Shown: positions 41,903 to 51,519 of the stretch, piece after piece
Position numbering within the stretch: position 1 is the first letter of the stretch
How the letters are laid out: each line of letters starts with the position of its first letter
From: CAZVGZ01 sp964627605
GTDB taxonomy: Bacteria; Latescibacterota; MWCZ01; CAZVGZ01
Assembly: GCA_964627605.1 (NCBI GenBank)
Contig: CAZVGZ010000011.1
Location: 1-64,000 of the forward strand
DNA: 64,000 bases
Direction: 5' to 3'
Program-made: the position numbers and the translations under genes
Notes under the pieces: generated by a model
Seen by the model: only the letters and a program-made list of their open reading frames with translations
The model's database searches: none
Told to the model about the DNA's origin: nothing

Positions 41903-42961
41903 GTGAGCCATATCCAGATCGACCGGGTCGGCAAGGTTTTTGGTGGAACCTCAGCGTTGGACGACCTGTCGGTTGACATCGATCGCGGCGAGTTTTTCGG
42001 CCTTTTGGGGCCATCAGGTTGCGGCAAAACAACCACGCTTCGTCTACTTGCCGGGTTTCTGTCCTCAACCTCCGGCCACATCCGTTTCGGCGAGCGAGAC
42101 GTTACTGATGTTCCCACCGAACAGCGAAATATAGGAATGGTTTTCCAATCCTACGCGTTGTTTCCACACCTGACTACAGGCGAGAACGTGGCATTCGGTT
42201 TGGTAGCACGGAAAATCCCCAAACCAGAGCAAAAGGAGCGCGTAGAAGCCGCTCTCTCTCTCGTCGATCTAGAGGGTTTCGGCGATCGTCCGATTGGCGA
42301 ACTCAGCGGCGGACAACAGCAGAGAACCGCTCTGGCGCGCGCTATTGTCGTTGAACCTGAACTGTTGTTGCTAGACGAGCCGCTGTCGAATCTGGATGCC
42401 AAACTGCGGGCGCAGACAGGCAACGAAATCAGGTCTCTTCAGCGGCGGTTGGGGATTACGACCATATACGTCACCCACGACCAGGACGAAGCGATGACGC
42501 TCTGCGATCGGTTCGCGGTACTCAAAGAGGGTCGTCTTCAACAGACCGGATCGCCTGACCTGGTCTATTCTAAGCCGGTCAACCGGTTCGTAGCCGACTT
42601 TTTGGGTGGCGCCAACCTGGTGGAGGTGACCAGCGCAGTCAAAACTGATGAGGGATTTCTTACGTCATCCCAGGGGACCCAACTTCGATTTGAGGCTCTT
42701 CCCCCAAACCAACTCGGTGCGCTGGCCATCAGGCCACACCATGTGGTCATCGATGATTCGTCAGACTTGAGTCAAAACAGTATACTAGGCTCCGTTCTGG
42801 CCGTTCGGTTCACCGGCGCAGATGTGGAGTACGAGGTCGATACGACGCTTAGGGTGTTCCGTATACAACGGCGATTCGATGCCCGCGCGGTGGTCTTTTC
42901 AGTCGGCGACCTCGTCAGACTCTACCTACCCCCCGAACATCTGTGGCCGGTTATGCCCTGA
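41903..42961 (+). CDS. ABC transporter ATP-binding protein of the PotA/FbpC type, orphan
   Basis: The 352-residue protein has the ABC ATPase core: Walker A GPSGCGKTT near residue 37, the Q loop MVFQSYALFPHLT near 78, signature LSGGQQQRTALARA near 130, Walker B LLLLDEPLSNLD near 155, and the switch histidine in IYVTHDQDEA. A C-terminal TOBE-type regulatory part follows (LAIRPHHVVI, about 230-350). This class normally energises uptake of spermidine, putrescine, iron or sugars. No permease or binding protein is nearby, so its partners are elsewhere, or it works with dispersed permeases. It starts at a GTG. The next gene is convergent, with its stop 4 bases away. Confidence 0.9.
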   Translation: MSHIQIDRVGKVFGGTSALDDLSVDIDRGEFFGLLGPSGCGKTTTLRLLAGFLSSTSGHIRFGERDVTDVPTEQRNIGMVFQSYALFPHLTTGENVAFGLVARKIPKPEQKERVEAALSLVDLEGFGDRPIGELSGGQQQRTALARAIVVEPELLLLDEPLSNLDAKLRAQTGNEIRSLQRRLGITTIYVTHDQDEAMTLCDRFAVLKEGRLQQTGSPDLVYSKPVNRFVADFLGGANLVEVTSAVKTDEGFLTSSQGTQLRFEALPPNQLGALAIRPHHVVIDDSSDLSQNSILGSVLAVRFTGADVEYEVDTTLRVFRIQRRFDARAVVFSVGDLVRLYLPPEHLWPVMP

Positions 42962-42965
42962 TCGG

Positions 42966-45107
42966 CTACTTCTCGGTTAACTCCCAAACACCGTCCCATC
43001 GCTGTGGTATTTCAATAGAGCCACGGATAATTTTCTGGCACCGATCCATCAACGCATTGGACGGTGGATCATCGTTGATCGCAACCGCCTCTTCAAATAG
43101 TACACTCGCATCTGCCCACTGCTGATCTTGGTACAGCGCGAACGCTTTGGAATAGATCTCCCTGACTTTCTGCCGCTCCTCATCCAGTTCACCTTTGCGG
43201 CTAAGCACTTCGTAGATCGCCACAGGCTCTTTGCGACCAATCACGGTCACATAGTCAAGCTGCCGTGCCTCAATATCCTCTTTAGCCATCTCGTAGGTGT
43301 CTGCGCTTATCATCAGATATGTTCCGAAGGGCTTGTTGCTCCCTTCGAGGCGAGACGCCACATTCACCGAGTCGCCCATGACCGTGTAGTCCATACGCTG
43401 TTTAGAGCCCATGTTGCCTACTACCGCCTCGCCGGTGTTAAGGCCGATTCGAGCACGAAGTTCGTGGCGCCCCTGTTTGCGCCACACTTCTCTCATCTCA
43501 GCAAGTTTAGAGTTCATCTCCAGGCTCGCCAAACACGCTTTGGTGGCGTGATCTTCGTATTCTATCGGCGCACCGAAGAACGCCATGATCAGGTCTCCTT
43601 CGAACTTGTCCACCGTGCCGCCATACTTGAAGATGATGTCGCACATCTCGGTCAGATATTCGTTGAGCAATATCACCAGCTCCTCGGCGGTTAGCGCTTC
43701 TGACACAGTTGAAAAGCCAGCCAGATCGGTGAAGAGAATGGTGATGATTTTCCGGTCGCCACCTAGCTGCAAGCGACTGGGATCGTCCATCAACTGCGTG
43801 ACCACTTCAGGTGCCAGATAGCTGGAAAAAGCGTCTTTGATATACCTCTTCTGCTTCTCCTCAGTGAAGTACCTCACTGCAAACACCGCTGAGAAAGTGC
43901 CGACCATGACCATAGAAGGGCGAACCATCCCGAGCCAGATCACGCTGGTCTGCGCTAGTAGGAGAGTCACGAGCACATACGCGAAAACGACTACCATCGT
44001 GACCAGACCAGCCCACAGAGGCTTCAATCCACCTGTAAGGAGTCCAACAAACAACCCCATAAACAGTGCGACGCCTAACCGGAGGGAGAAGGACGCCTCG
44101 GCGAGAAACGTCTCCGTCTGGAGCGTATTGAGAGCATTGGCATGAATAGACACACCGGGAAAAGACGGAATCGCCGGTATGGGATATCTATCCCCAAGTC
44201 CCGCCGCCGACGTACCCACCATCACCACTTTGTCCCTGTAGAACGCCGGGTCGGTCTGGAACTGCCAGTAGGGGATGTTGCGGAAAGATTTGTATGGGCC
44301 GATGTAGTTGACCAACATGCGACCGGCGTCGTCCACGGGTACCGGAGTGTCGTCCAACCAGAGCGTCTCTCCGCCATCCCACCTGATGTCAGACGGCGAC
44401 AGGCCTCTTAACTCAGCGGCAAGCGCCAGGCTCATCGTGGGGTATACATGATCTCTAAACTTTTGAAGCAGTGGTACTCGACGCACGACGCCGTCAGGGT
44501 CCGGGAATGCGGTGACAGAAGCAACATTGTGCGCAGCGGCAGCAAGCTCGTTGAACGGATGCTCGACTACCTCACGGGCAATCAATCCTTCAGTGGCAAA
44601 AGTCTCGGCTGGCCAGGGAGCCTGTGGTGCCAACACAGCCAGCGGGTCGCTCGTCATCGGGTATCTGTAGGCCGCGCTGTCTGGATGGAGCAGGTAGAGT
44701 GCATGAAAGACGTTGCCCGCCTGCTCGGTGGCGGCGACGAGCGCCGAATCTTCGGCACTATCGCGGTCATTCTCAATGAATAGAATATCGAAAAAGACCG
44801 CTCTGGCACCGGCTTCAGCCAGATATGCCATAAGGTCGGCGTGGCGGCTGCGCGGCCACTGCGCAAACCGGCCCCACTGCGCCAAACTGCTCTCGTCCAC
44901 ATCTAGGATCACGATGTCTTCGACAAGCGTCTGACCGCCCTGCCTGGAAAGACCTGCGAACTTTTGGCGAAAGGGGTAGTCGAGTGCGCGGGCTTCGAGG
45001 TCCTCGACAATTCCTACGAAGACCAGGTTCGTGCCCACCTGAACCAGCAGTGCCACCGCTATACCCACAGCGGCGGCGATAGCGAGCCCCTTTATCCCAC
45101 CACTCAT
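42966..45107 (-). CDS. CHASE2-domain adenylate/guanylate cyclase A
   Basis: The 713-residue protein has an N-terminal membrane segment (about 7-32), a periplasmic CHASE2 sensor domain (about 35-330), and three membrane segments (about 340-412). A class III cyclase domain (about 453-640) follows, then a short C-terminal tail. Metal-binding aspartates fit D461 in TDLAGFS and D505 in FEGDLIMAF; K501, D579, N582 and R586 (VMGDSVNVASRLE) fit the base- and transition-state-binding positions. All catalytic residues seem present, so the protein should make a cyclic nucleotide, probably cAMP, when its sensor is triggered. It is a close paralogue of the next gene. Upstream of it lies the terminator of that paralogue. 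Confidence 0.9.
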   Translation of the reverse strand: MSGGIKGLAIAAAVGIAVALLVQVGTNLVFVGIVEDLEARALDYPFRQKFAGLSRQGGQTLVEDIVILDVDESSLAQWGRFAQWPRSRHADLMAYLAEAGARAVFFDILFIENDRDSAEDSALVAATEQAGNVFHALYLLHPDSAAYRYPMTSDPLAVLAPQAPWPAETFATEGLIAREVVEHPFNELAAAAHNVASVTAFPDPDGVVRRVPLLQKFRDHVYPTMSLALAAELRGLSPSDIRWDGGETLWLDDTPVPVDDAGRMLVNYIGPYKSFRNIPYWQFQTDPAFYRDKVVMVGTSAAGLGDRYPIPAIPSFPGVSIHANALNTLQTETFLAEASFSLRLGVALFMGLFVGLLTGGLKPLWAGLVTMVVVFAYVLVTLLLAQTSVIWLGMVRPSMVMVGTFSAVFAVRYFTEEKQKRYIKDAFSSYLAPEVVTQLMDDPSRLQLGGDRKIITILFTDLAGFSTVSEALTAEELVILLNEYLTEMCDIIFKYGGTVDKFEGDLIMAFFGAPIEYEDHATKACLASLEMNSKLAEMREVWRKQGRHELRARIGLNTGEAVVGNMGSKQRMDYTVMGDSVNVASRLEGSNKPFGTYLMISADTYEMAKEDIEARQLDYVTVIGRKEPVAIYEVLSRKGELDEERQKVREIYSKAFALYQDQQWADASVLFEEAVAINDDPPSNALMDRCQKIIRGSIEIPQRWDGVWELTEK

Positions 45108-45244
45108 TGTGATCCCCCTATACGATCAAGATCAGACGTTGTCCCTTTAGGACCGAGTGTAACCCCTACTGTCACTCCATAGAAATGGTCTGCTCAGCGT
45201 ACTGTTGTTGCCCCGCAGTACACCCGCTGCAAAGCCGACGGTCA

Positions 45245-45278
45245 CAAAAAAAAGAAGGGGCGGCCAGAAAGCCGCCCC
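45245..45278 (-). terminator. Rho-independent terminator of the CHASE2 cyclase B operon
   Basis: On the minus strand GGGGCGGC (45278-45271) pairs perfectly with GCCGCCCC (45264-45257) around a six-base loop, followed by TTCTTTTTTTTT. It lies 35 bases after the stop of the 953-residue cyclase gene. Confidence 0.92.
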
Positions 45279-45312
45279 ATTTTCGTATGCTCAGCTGTGT
45301 GGAATCGAACCG

Positions 45313-48174
45313 CTATTTCTCTGTGAGCTCCCAGACTCCGTCCCAGCGCTGAGGGATTTCTATCTCATGCCTGAGAATACTCTCACATCGATCCTTTAGC
45401 GTGTTGGATGGAGGATCGTCGTTTATCGAAATAGCCTCATCAAACATCAGCATGGCGGCGGTCCACTGCTGATCCTGGTAGAGCGCGTGCGCGGCTTGGT
45501 AGATTTCGCGTACCCTAGCGAGGTCCGGATCCAGTTCTCCAGCGAGGCTGAGGACTTCGTAGACAGCAACCGGTTCCTTGCGACCGACCACCGTCACCAT
45601 ATCCAACTGGCGTACTTCAATATCATCCTTCGCCATCTCGTAGGTGTCAGCGCTGATCATCAGGTACGTCCCGTAGGGTTTGTTGCCCCCTTCAAGACGT
45701 GAGGCTACGTTCACCGAATCACCCATAACCGTGTAGTCCATGCGCTGGTTCGAGCCCATGTTGCCCACCACAGCACCACCGGTGTTAAGGCCTATTCGAG
45801 CATACAGCTCGTGGCGGCCCTGCTTGCGCCAGACCTCCCTCATCTCTGCGAGCTTGGTATTCATCTCAAGACTCGCTTGGCAGGCTCTTGAAGCGTGGTC
45901 TTCGTACTCTATCGGAGCGCCGAAGAACGCCATGATGAGGTCACCCTCAAACTTGTCGACGGTGCCGCCGTACTTGAAGATGATGTCGCACATCGCCGTC
46001 AAGTATTCGTTGAGCAGAATCACAAGCTCCTCGGCGGTAAGCGCCTCGGAGACCGTTGAAAATCCAGCCACATCGGTGAAGAGAATCGTGATGATTTTCC
46101 TATCTCCACCCAACTGGAGGCGGCTGGGATCATCCACGAGCTGAGCAACGACTTCAGGGGCAAGGTAACTGGAGAAAGCGTCTTTGATGTAACGCTTCTC
46201 TTTCTCTTCCTGGATGTATCGAGAGACTGTGATCGCCAGGAACGACACCACAGCGGTGCCCATCGGCCCCACGACTTCGATAATGATGCCCTGCTTGCTA
46301 AACAGCACCAACGCCAGCACGCCATAACCAATCAATACGACCACCAACACTGCCGCCACTAGCCCGGCTTGCATCCGCGGAACCACCACGCCCATCAGGA
46401 GCCCGATGCCCACTATCAGCAGAAACGTGGCCCATCTGGGCAACTGATGCAGGAACTGTTCCGTGAGAATCGAGTTGAGGACGTTGACGTGCAGTCCGAC
46501 CATCGGGTAGCGCGTCTCGTAGGGTATAGGGTTTCTATCATGTCCCCCCGTTGCGGTGATTCCGTGAAAAAGCACCGCGTCCTCAAAATCCTGAAGATAT
46601 ACAGGTTTACCGTCGACAATCAGCAGGTTGAACAGGAGCGGATGGTCCTGGGCAGGCACGGTACTGGACCTTCCCACTATGTACTGAAGGGAGTAGTACC
46701 CCTCCTCAATGTCGCGAGGGCGAGCGACTCCCAACGAGTCTGCCGTCGCGTCGATAGATATGTCTGGGTCGTCCAACATTAGTTCGGCAATTCGCCGGTT
46801 TCGTGCGACGGTCGTCCAGATCGGTTGCCATTTCTCGTACGCTCGAATGACGATCTCGCTGTAGAGCGGATCTTCATCGGCGAGCTCTCTAAACAACTCG
46901 AGTGTGACCGGTTCCTCCAAAAGGTCGGACAATATCACACCGATGCCGTCTTCAAACGACATGCCATGGTCGAGCATCGACTCAAACTTCGCGCCGAGAG
47001 CAACCTGAGAGACAACCTGTCCAGCATAGTCGAGCGGTATCTCCAACTCCTGCCCTCCGGCCACCAAATCCACCAGACTCGCAGGGTCTCCTTGTAGTCC
47101 CGTGGAGATAATCTCGTCTATCATCTCCGGTTCACGCCATATCAGCCTTTTTGTCGCCGTGGCGATCTTGGCTTCTTCGTTGATTTCGGCAACATCCAGC
47201 ACGGCGATGTGCGGGTAGTGTCGGTAGGTCTCGTCATAGCGTCCAGCCCAGTTGACCAACACCTCACCTCGATCGTCGATGGGAATGCTAATATCTCGTC
47301 GCTCTTTTTCCCCTGGCATAAGAGCCTGGGGCAGTATTACTTCCCTCTCTTCTACGACCAAAGTTTCTAGAGGTACACCCAATATGTCGCAAGCAGCGAT
47401 CAGTCCCAATGCAGGGAAGAGGCGATTATTGTAAACATAGAAGAGGCGATATTGGCGCACGATGCCGTCAACATCCTCAGACGGGGTGGCGTGCCCAACC
47501 CCTTGGGCCGCCCGAACAACCCTAGCCACCGGCGCACCCATATCTTGAGCTACGAACCAGTCTTTCTGGAAATCTCCGCTCATGGGGATAGATGAGGACA
47601 CCATTGCCTGGAACCTGTCCTCTTTGTCGCCCAAGCGGGGAGCCTGAGTCTTCACGGCCTGATCGTAATCTTTATGGGGGCTCTCCTCAAAGAACGACCC
47701 GATGAAAACCCGACCATTTTCGGCGTAGACGCTCGCAAGCGTACTGTCAGGGTTCGGGAAAAGGGCGTCAAACTCCTCTGGAGTAGCTGCCCCTGAGGAC
47801 AGGTACTCGTCGTACGTCAGTCGCCGCAGGCTGTGCTCAATGAAGAGGAAATCCTCCACGAACGCTCTGGCACCCAAAGTAAACGCTCGTTCGGCCACTT
47901 CGGCAAACTTGACGCGGTTCCAATCCTCAAACTTGCCCATTCGGTCGAGCGTGACATTGTCGATGTCCACCGTCGCCAGCTTGTCATACTGCCGTGGTGC
48001 ACCGAACACAGCATTGCGGAGCGTAAACCTCAGGTCGATAGCTTTGAGTTCGGCTACCTCGTATATCCCGAGGATGGAAAAGACGACCACCAACAGAGCT
48101 GTTGCGATCGCGATAAACATGTACTGGCTATGCTGGCCCAAACGGCTCCACAGCCCCTGACTTTCCTCTGCCAT
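45313..48174 (-). CDS. CHASE2-domain adenylate/guanylate cyclase B with enlarged sensor domain
   Basis: The 953-residue protein has the same plan as its paralogue: an N-terminal membrane segment (17-38), a CHASE2 region (about 40-565), three membrane segments (about 572-652), and a cyclase domain (about 692-880) with TDVAGFS, FEGDLIMAF and VMGDSVNVASRLE intact. The cyclase halves of the two proteins are very similar, but the sensor is about 200 residues longer here. A largely helical, acidic insertion at about 325-530 accounts for most of this. The final segments of both proteins match (EIPQRWDGVWELTEK). The gene lies downstream of the TPR gene and has a strong terminator. It should sense a different signal from its partner. 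Confidence 0.9.
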   Translation of the reverse strand: MAEESQGLWSRLGQHSQYMFIAIATALLVVVFSILGIYEVAELKAIDLRFTLRNAVFGAPRQYDKLATVDIDNVTLDRMGKFEDWNRVKFAEVAERAFTLGARAFVEDFLFIEHSLRRLTYDEYLSSGAATPEEFDALFPNPDSTLASVYAENGRVFIGSFFEESPHKDYDQAVKTQAPRLGDKEDRFQAMVSSSIPMSGDFQKDWFVAQDMGAPVARVVRAAQGVGHATPSEDVDGIVRQYRLFYVYNNRLFPALGLIAACDILGVPLETLVVEEREVILPQALMPGEKERRDISIPIDDRGEVLVNWAGRYDETYRHYPHIAVLDVAEINEEAKIATATKRLIWREPEMIDEIISTGLQGDPASLVDLVAGGQELEIPLDYAGQVVSQVALGAKFESMLDHGMSFEDGIGVILSDLLEEPVTLELFRELADEDPLYSEIVIRAYEKWQPIWTTVARNRRIAELMLDDPDISIDATADSLGVARPRDIEEGYYSLQYIVGRSSTVPAQDHPLLFNLLIVDGKPVYLQDFEDAVLFHGITATGGHDRNPIPYETRYPMVGLHVNVLNSILTEQFLHQLPRWATFLLIVGIGLLMGVVVPRMQAGLVAAVLVVVLIGYGVLALVLFSKQGIIIEVVGPMGTAVVSFLAITVSRYIQEEKEKRYIKDAFSSYLAPEVVAQLVDDPSRLQLGGDRKIITILFTDVAGFSTVSEALTAEELVILLNEYLTAMCDIIFKYGGTVDKFEGDLIMAFFGAPIEYEDHASRACQASLEMNTKLAEMREVWRKQGRHELYARIGLNTGGAVVGNMGSNQRMDYTVMGDSVNVASRLEGGNKPYGTYLMISADTYEMAKDDIEVRQLDMVTVVGRKEPVAVYEVLSLAGELDPDLARVREIYQAAHALYQDQQWTAAMLMFDEAISINDDPPSNTLKDRCESILRHEIEIPQRWDGVWELTEK

Positions 48175-48197
48175 TTTTTCCCCTCTAGAAACGCCGA

Positions 48198-48226
48198 AAG
48201 GACCATCCCCAAAGGGAATGATCCTT
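48198..48226 (-). other. Hairpin between the TPR gene and CHASE2 cyclase B
   Basis: AAGGACCATCCCC and GGGAATGATCCTT form an 11-pair imperfect stem with a three-base loop. It lies between the stop of the TPR gene (48274) and the start of cyclase B (48174). No long U-tract follows, so it may be an attenuator or a processing signal. Confidence 0.4.
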
Positions 48227-48273
48227 CACGACAACAGATTCCCGTCATCGGACTTGATGGTGCGATCCCGTGG

Positions 48274-48903
48274 TTATTCAGATTCCCCGGCGGAATCGAG
48301 TTCCTGCGTCAGCCCACGGTCGACACGGTTGATGTCTTCCTGGGCGAGGCGGGCATATAGCTGCTTGCCTGCGACTTCGCTACCAGAATAGTCAGTGACT
48401 ATCCCCTGCCAGACCGATTTAGCTTTTTCCGTGTCACCCAACGCCTCGTGACAAGATGCGATATAGTATCTGATTTCGTAGGCGTTCTCTGGTGGCGGAT
48501 CGGCGCTGAGCTCTGTTTTCAACGAAGCCACAGTTTCTCGTAGCTCACCAGGAGTCGGCTCAAGCGTTTGTCCCCTAAGATACTGCTGTTGCTCTATGCC
48601 CTGAATAAACTCACGGCGACGTTGTTCCTCGTCAGCCGCACGACGGGCAGCTACCGTAACAGATCTTTGAGTTCTGTAGGTCCGTGCCCTGTTGGCCAAC
48701 TGCCTAGCGCTGCTGAGGCGTCTGAGAAGTTCAAGGCGCTGAGTCCTAGGTCGCCGGGCCTTTGTCCGACGGGTCGTCGAATCGCGTAATGCGGTCCGAG
48801 ACGGCCGGGTCCGGCTCCTTGATTGCTGGGCTTCAGCGTCTGGCGCCATCCCCAAAAACGTCACAGCCGCTACCACGGAAGTGACGAGAAGTGTCCGAAC
48901 CAT
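48274..48903 (-). CDS. Exported TPR-like protein
   Basis: From the ATG at 48903, preceded by AGGAG, the protein has 209 residues. It has a signal peptide (MVRTLLVTSVVAAVTFLGMA, cleaved after AEA) and then a basic arginine/threonine-rich stretch up to about 80. A helical region follows whose end resembles a TPR (NAYEIRYYIASCHEALGDTEKAKSVWQGIVTDYSGSEVAGKQL). The pattern fits Tol-Pal-associated or BamD-like helper proteins. The first half is low-complexity and may bind peptidoglycan or nucleic acid. It lies upstream of the cyclase B gene with a 99-base gap. Function unknown. Confidence 0.72.
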   Translation of the reverse strand: MVRTLLVTSVVAAVTFLGMAPDAEAQQSRSRTRPSRTALRDSTTRRTKARRPRTQRLELLRRLSSARQLANRARTYRTQRSVTVAARRAADEEQRRREFIQGIEQQQYLRGQTLEPTPGELRETVASLKTELSADPPPENAYEIRYYIASCHEALGDTEKAKSVWQGIVTDYSGSEVAGKQLYARLAQEDINRVDRGLTQELDSAGESE

Positions 48904-49068
48904 ATTCTTTCTCCTAAGTGGCGAGGTCCTATCCACGCGATGGGCACCTCGAACTTGGTTAATGAGCCATCATTGCCATCCACGCACGAGTAAAATATAT
49001 GCGAATGCGAAAATTACACAAGTGATGCACGACACATAATTTTGTAGGCCACCTATAACAGCCCCAAA

Positions 49069-51504
49069 TTATTGAGGAAACAGGTCATCAAATTCACCTG
49101 GAAGTGCCTGATCAAGATTGACCGCTTCACTGTAGGCTCGCCGGGCATCGTCGTCGCGGTTCATGACTTTATACAGCAGCGCCTGATTGATCCGAAACCC
49201 AGCATTGTAAGGGTCAACAGAGATCGCCCGGTCAAACATTCCAACCGCTTCGGCATAGAATGTGTCGGCACGCTCAACTCCGAAAGGCTCGAATCGGACG
49301 CGGTTGCCTTTGCGGGTCAATGAAATTCCTTTGGCATTCAACGCGTCGGCGAACTTCGGGTCCATCGCCAAAGCTTGGTCTAACGAGGTCAACGATTCGT
49401 CCAAAAGGTCTTTGGTGACGAAGAAGACAGCCTGATGATACAGTTTCTCGGCTGTGACGGGTCCGTCGATCGTCGCAGCGCCTGCTGTAGTAATCCGCCG
49501 GTTGTATTTGCCCACATCCAGGGCGAAAAGCTCGTCTACTACCCCTGCTTCAGGCAACTCTACGATTTTACCGCCGACAATTCCTGCCGGATAGACGTTG
49601 ACGGCGTCCTGCACATCAAAAGCTCTGATGTATGGGCCATTGGGCATATTCAGCTTGGCATAATACTCACGCCCGCCCTCGGACCACGCATCGGTGAAAG
49701 GCTTGCCGTACATCGTGGTTTCCACAGGTATCCAAATCTTGCCTTCCCACTCCACGTATTCGGTGCTGTCAACAAAAACTTCGCCCGCCTGCTCGGGGGG
49801 AACGCCGGAGTTGAACATCATGTAGACGTGGCCCCACGACGGGTCAAAAACATCCAAAATGGCTGTCTCGACGTTTGCAGCTTGCAGGAGCGAGGCGTAG
49901 AGCACCATGAGGTCGTCGCAGTCACCGCCTTTGGCCTCGAAGGTCTCAGGCGGATAGCGCACGAGATCGGCTATAGAACCTGCGGCAGCGCTGTCACCAC
50001 TAATCTTATAGAATGGTGTTGAAGGATCGGGGTTGTAGTTGATACCCATTCGTCCTAAGGTATCGAAAATAATCATGGCTTTGGCGAGATTGGGGATTTT
50101 TGGGAACCGGTCCGCCAGATCGCTGTGTCGCGCCAAAACCTGCTCAACGAACGTCACCACAGTGGTATGGTTGGGATAGATAAAACTCGCAACCCTTCGC
50201 GGGTCGCCCCAGGTCATTTTATTTTTGCCCAGAATGAGCGTCGTCTGCATCTGACGGCTTGCTTGCTTGACCTCGTTTTCCTGGGTATATGTGACTACGA
50301 CTTCGGGCTGAATGAACCGGTCGTAGGTCGAGGACTCAGACAAGAGCACACTGTCAGAGAACGCGACGCGCATTGTAAAAGTGGTCGTGGACTGCGGCTG
50401 GAGAGTGACCTGTTCCTCGTAGAATTTTTCTGCTGTGGTCATTGTAGGCACTTTGATGCCCACTGTGACCGGCAGGGGCTCCTGCGCGGTGTTTTTGAGC
50501 GTGATATCGGCAAACCGGTCGGTGGACAACTCGTAGTATCTGTAGAGCGACCTGTAGAGCGGGTTGTGGGCTAGGGCAGCGTCTTTGATCTGCACAAATG
50601 ACGGGTTATACACGAACGAGACGCTGACGTAGTGGGACATATCGAGCACGGGGTGCGTCTGTACAACATAGTCAATGCCGATGCCCTTCCACGATATCCC
50701 AAAACCGCCTGTGTAGTAGAGGTCGGAGCCGTTATTGAACATGTCTCGCATCAAACCGCCTCTCAACGCCAGGAGGTTGAGTGGCGAGAACTCAGCGCCA
50801 ACGTGCAGCCTGTCTTGGAGATTGACATCGGCGGTGAGCATCAGGCTTTCAAGCGGGTAGTAGGATGCGCCCACTGTATAGGTGGCTGGATATATGACCT
50901 CTGAGACGTCGGTATCGTGGGTCATGCTTGTGCCAGAGAGGTTGTGGCCCGTAACACCCAATTTGAGTGTCTCCAGCTCTGGCATCAGTACGCCTAAATC
51001 AAACAGCAGGCCTGCGTCGAAACCAAACGCCGTGCCGTTGTCCACCTCGGTGCCGAAACTTGAGACGGTGTTTGGTGCCATGTAACGCGCAGCGATACCC
51101 AATGACACAAACCGGTGGACGGCCAAACCGTATGACAGCCCAACTCGCAGGTTATCTACGGTAAGCGTGCCATCGTCGAACTGATCCGAGAAGAGATCAA
51201 GTCCCAACGCCTGTCTGTCGCCAATAGGGAGTGTCGCCGCCGCCATCCAGGTGGTGAAATCTGCCAACATAGGCGTCGCTAGGTAGGTACCCGTGTATTC
51301 CTGCCGCTGCAAGCGCGGAAGGCCAGCGGGATTCCACGCGCTAGAATGCACGTCGTCCGCCAAACCCACAAATGCACCGCCCAGAGCCATCGGGCGTGCT
51401 CCCACGAGCATATAGTTCGAGGGGGGTGCCGCGTTTGCTCCACCGGCACCGACGAACACTGATCCGGCGACAGCTATCCATAACACACGTCGTAACATCG
51501 TCAT
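49069..51504 (-). CDS. Outer-membrane PorV-like barrel fused to transglutaminase-like and TPR domains
   Basis: The start ATG 51504 has AGGA five bases upstream and gives 811 residues; ATG 51519 directly follows the previous stop. A signal peptide is followed by a PorV/UPF0164-type beta barrel (about 30-305), with GARPMALGGAFVGLADDVHSSAWNPAGLPRL near the start. A beta-rich linker follows, then a transglutaminase-like domain (about 440-620) with Cys529 in KGGDCDD and His559 in WGHVYMMF, then TPR repeats (about 675-811). PorV carries cargo proteins in type IX-like secretion. The fusion could anchor and process sorted proteins. It is directly downstream of the FG-GAP protein, which carries a C-terminal sorting domain. 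Confidence 0.82.
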   Translation of the reverse strand: MTMLRRVLWIAVAGSVFVGAGGANAAPPSNYMLVGARPMALGGAFVGLADDVHSSAWNPAGLPRLQRQEYTGTYLATPMLADFTTWMAAATLPIGDRQALGLDLFSDQFDDGTLTVDNLRVGLSYGLAVHRFVSLGIAARYMAPNTVSSFGTEVDNGTAFGFDAGLLFDLGVLMPELETLKLGVTGHNLSGTSMTHDTDVSEVIYPATYTVGASYYPLESLMLTADVNLQDRLHVGAEFSPLNLLALRGGLMRDMFNNGSDLYYTGGFGISWKGIGIDYVVQTHPVLDMSHYVSVSFVYNPSFVQIKDAALAHNPLYRSLYRYYELSTDRFADITLKNTAQEPLPVTVGIKVPTMTTAEKFYEEQVTLQPQSTTTFTMRVAFSDSVLLSESSTYDRFIQPEVVVTYTQENEVKQASRQMQTTLILGKNKMTWGDPRRVASFIYPNHTTVVTFVEQVLARHSDLADRFPKIPNLAKAMIIFDTLGRMGINYNPDPSTPFYKISGDSAAAGSIADLVRYPPETFEAKGGDCDDLMVLYASLLQAANVETAILDVFDPSWGHVYMMFNSGVPPEQAGEVFVDSTEYVEWEGKIWIPVETTMYGKPFTDAWSEGGREYYAKLNMPNGPYIRAFDVQDAVNVYPAGIVGGKIVELPEAGVVDELFALDVGKYNRRITTAGAATIDGPVTAEKLYHQAVFFVTKDLLDESLTSLDQALAMDPKFADALNAKGISLTRKGNRVRFEPFGVERADTFYAEAVGMFDRAISVDPYNAGFRINQALLYKVMNRDDDARRAYSEAVNLDQALPGEFDDLFPQ

Positions 51505-51519
51505 GTCCATCCTGACCAT

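Noticed and set aside
44850..44893. Three TGCGC in the CHASE2 cyclase A gene as another repeat array
   Set aside because: The spacing is irregular, and the codons encode normal CHASE2 sequence (AQWGRFAQWPRSRH), so chance and coding need explain it.
45297..45320. A tRNA-like T-arm sequence (GGTTCGATTCC on the minus strand)
   Set aside because: The flanking five bases do not pair to form a T stem, no cloverleaf or acceptor stem is present, and the bases belong to the end of the cyclase B gene.
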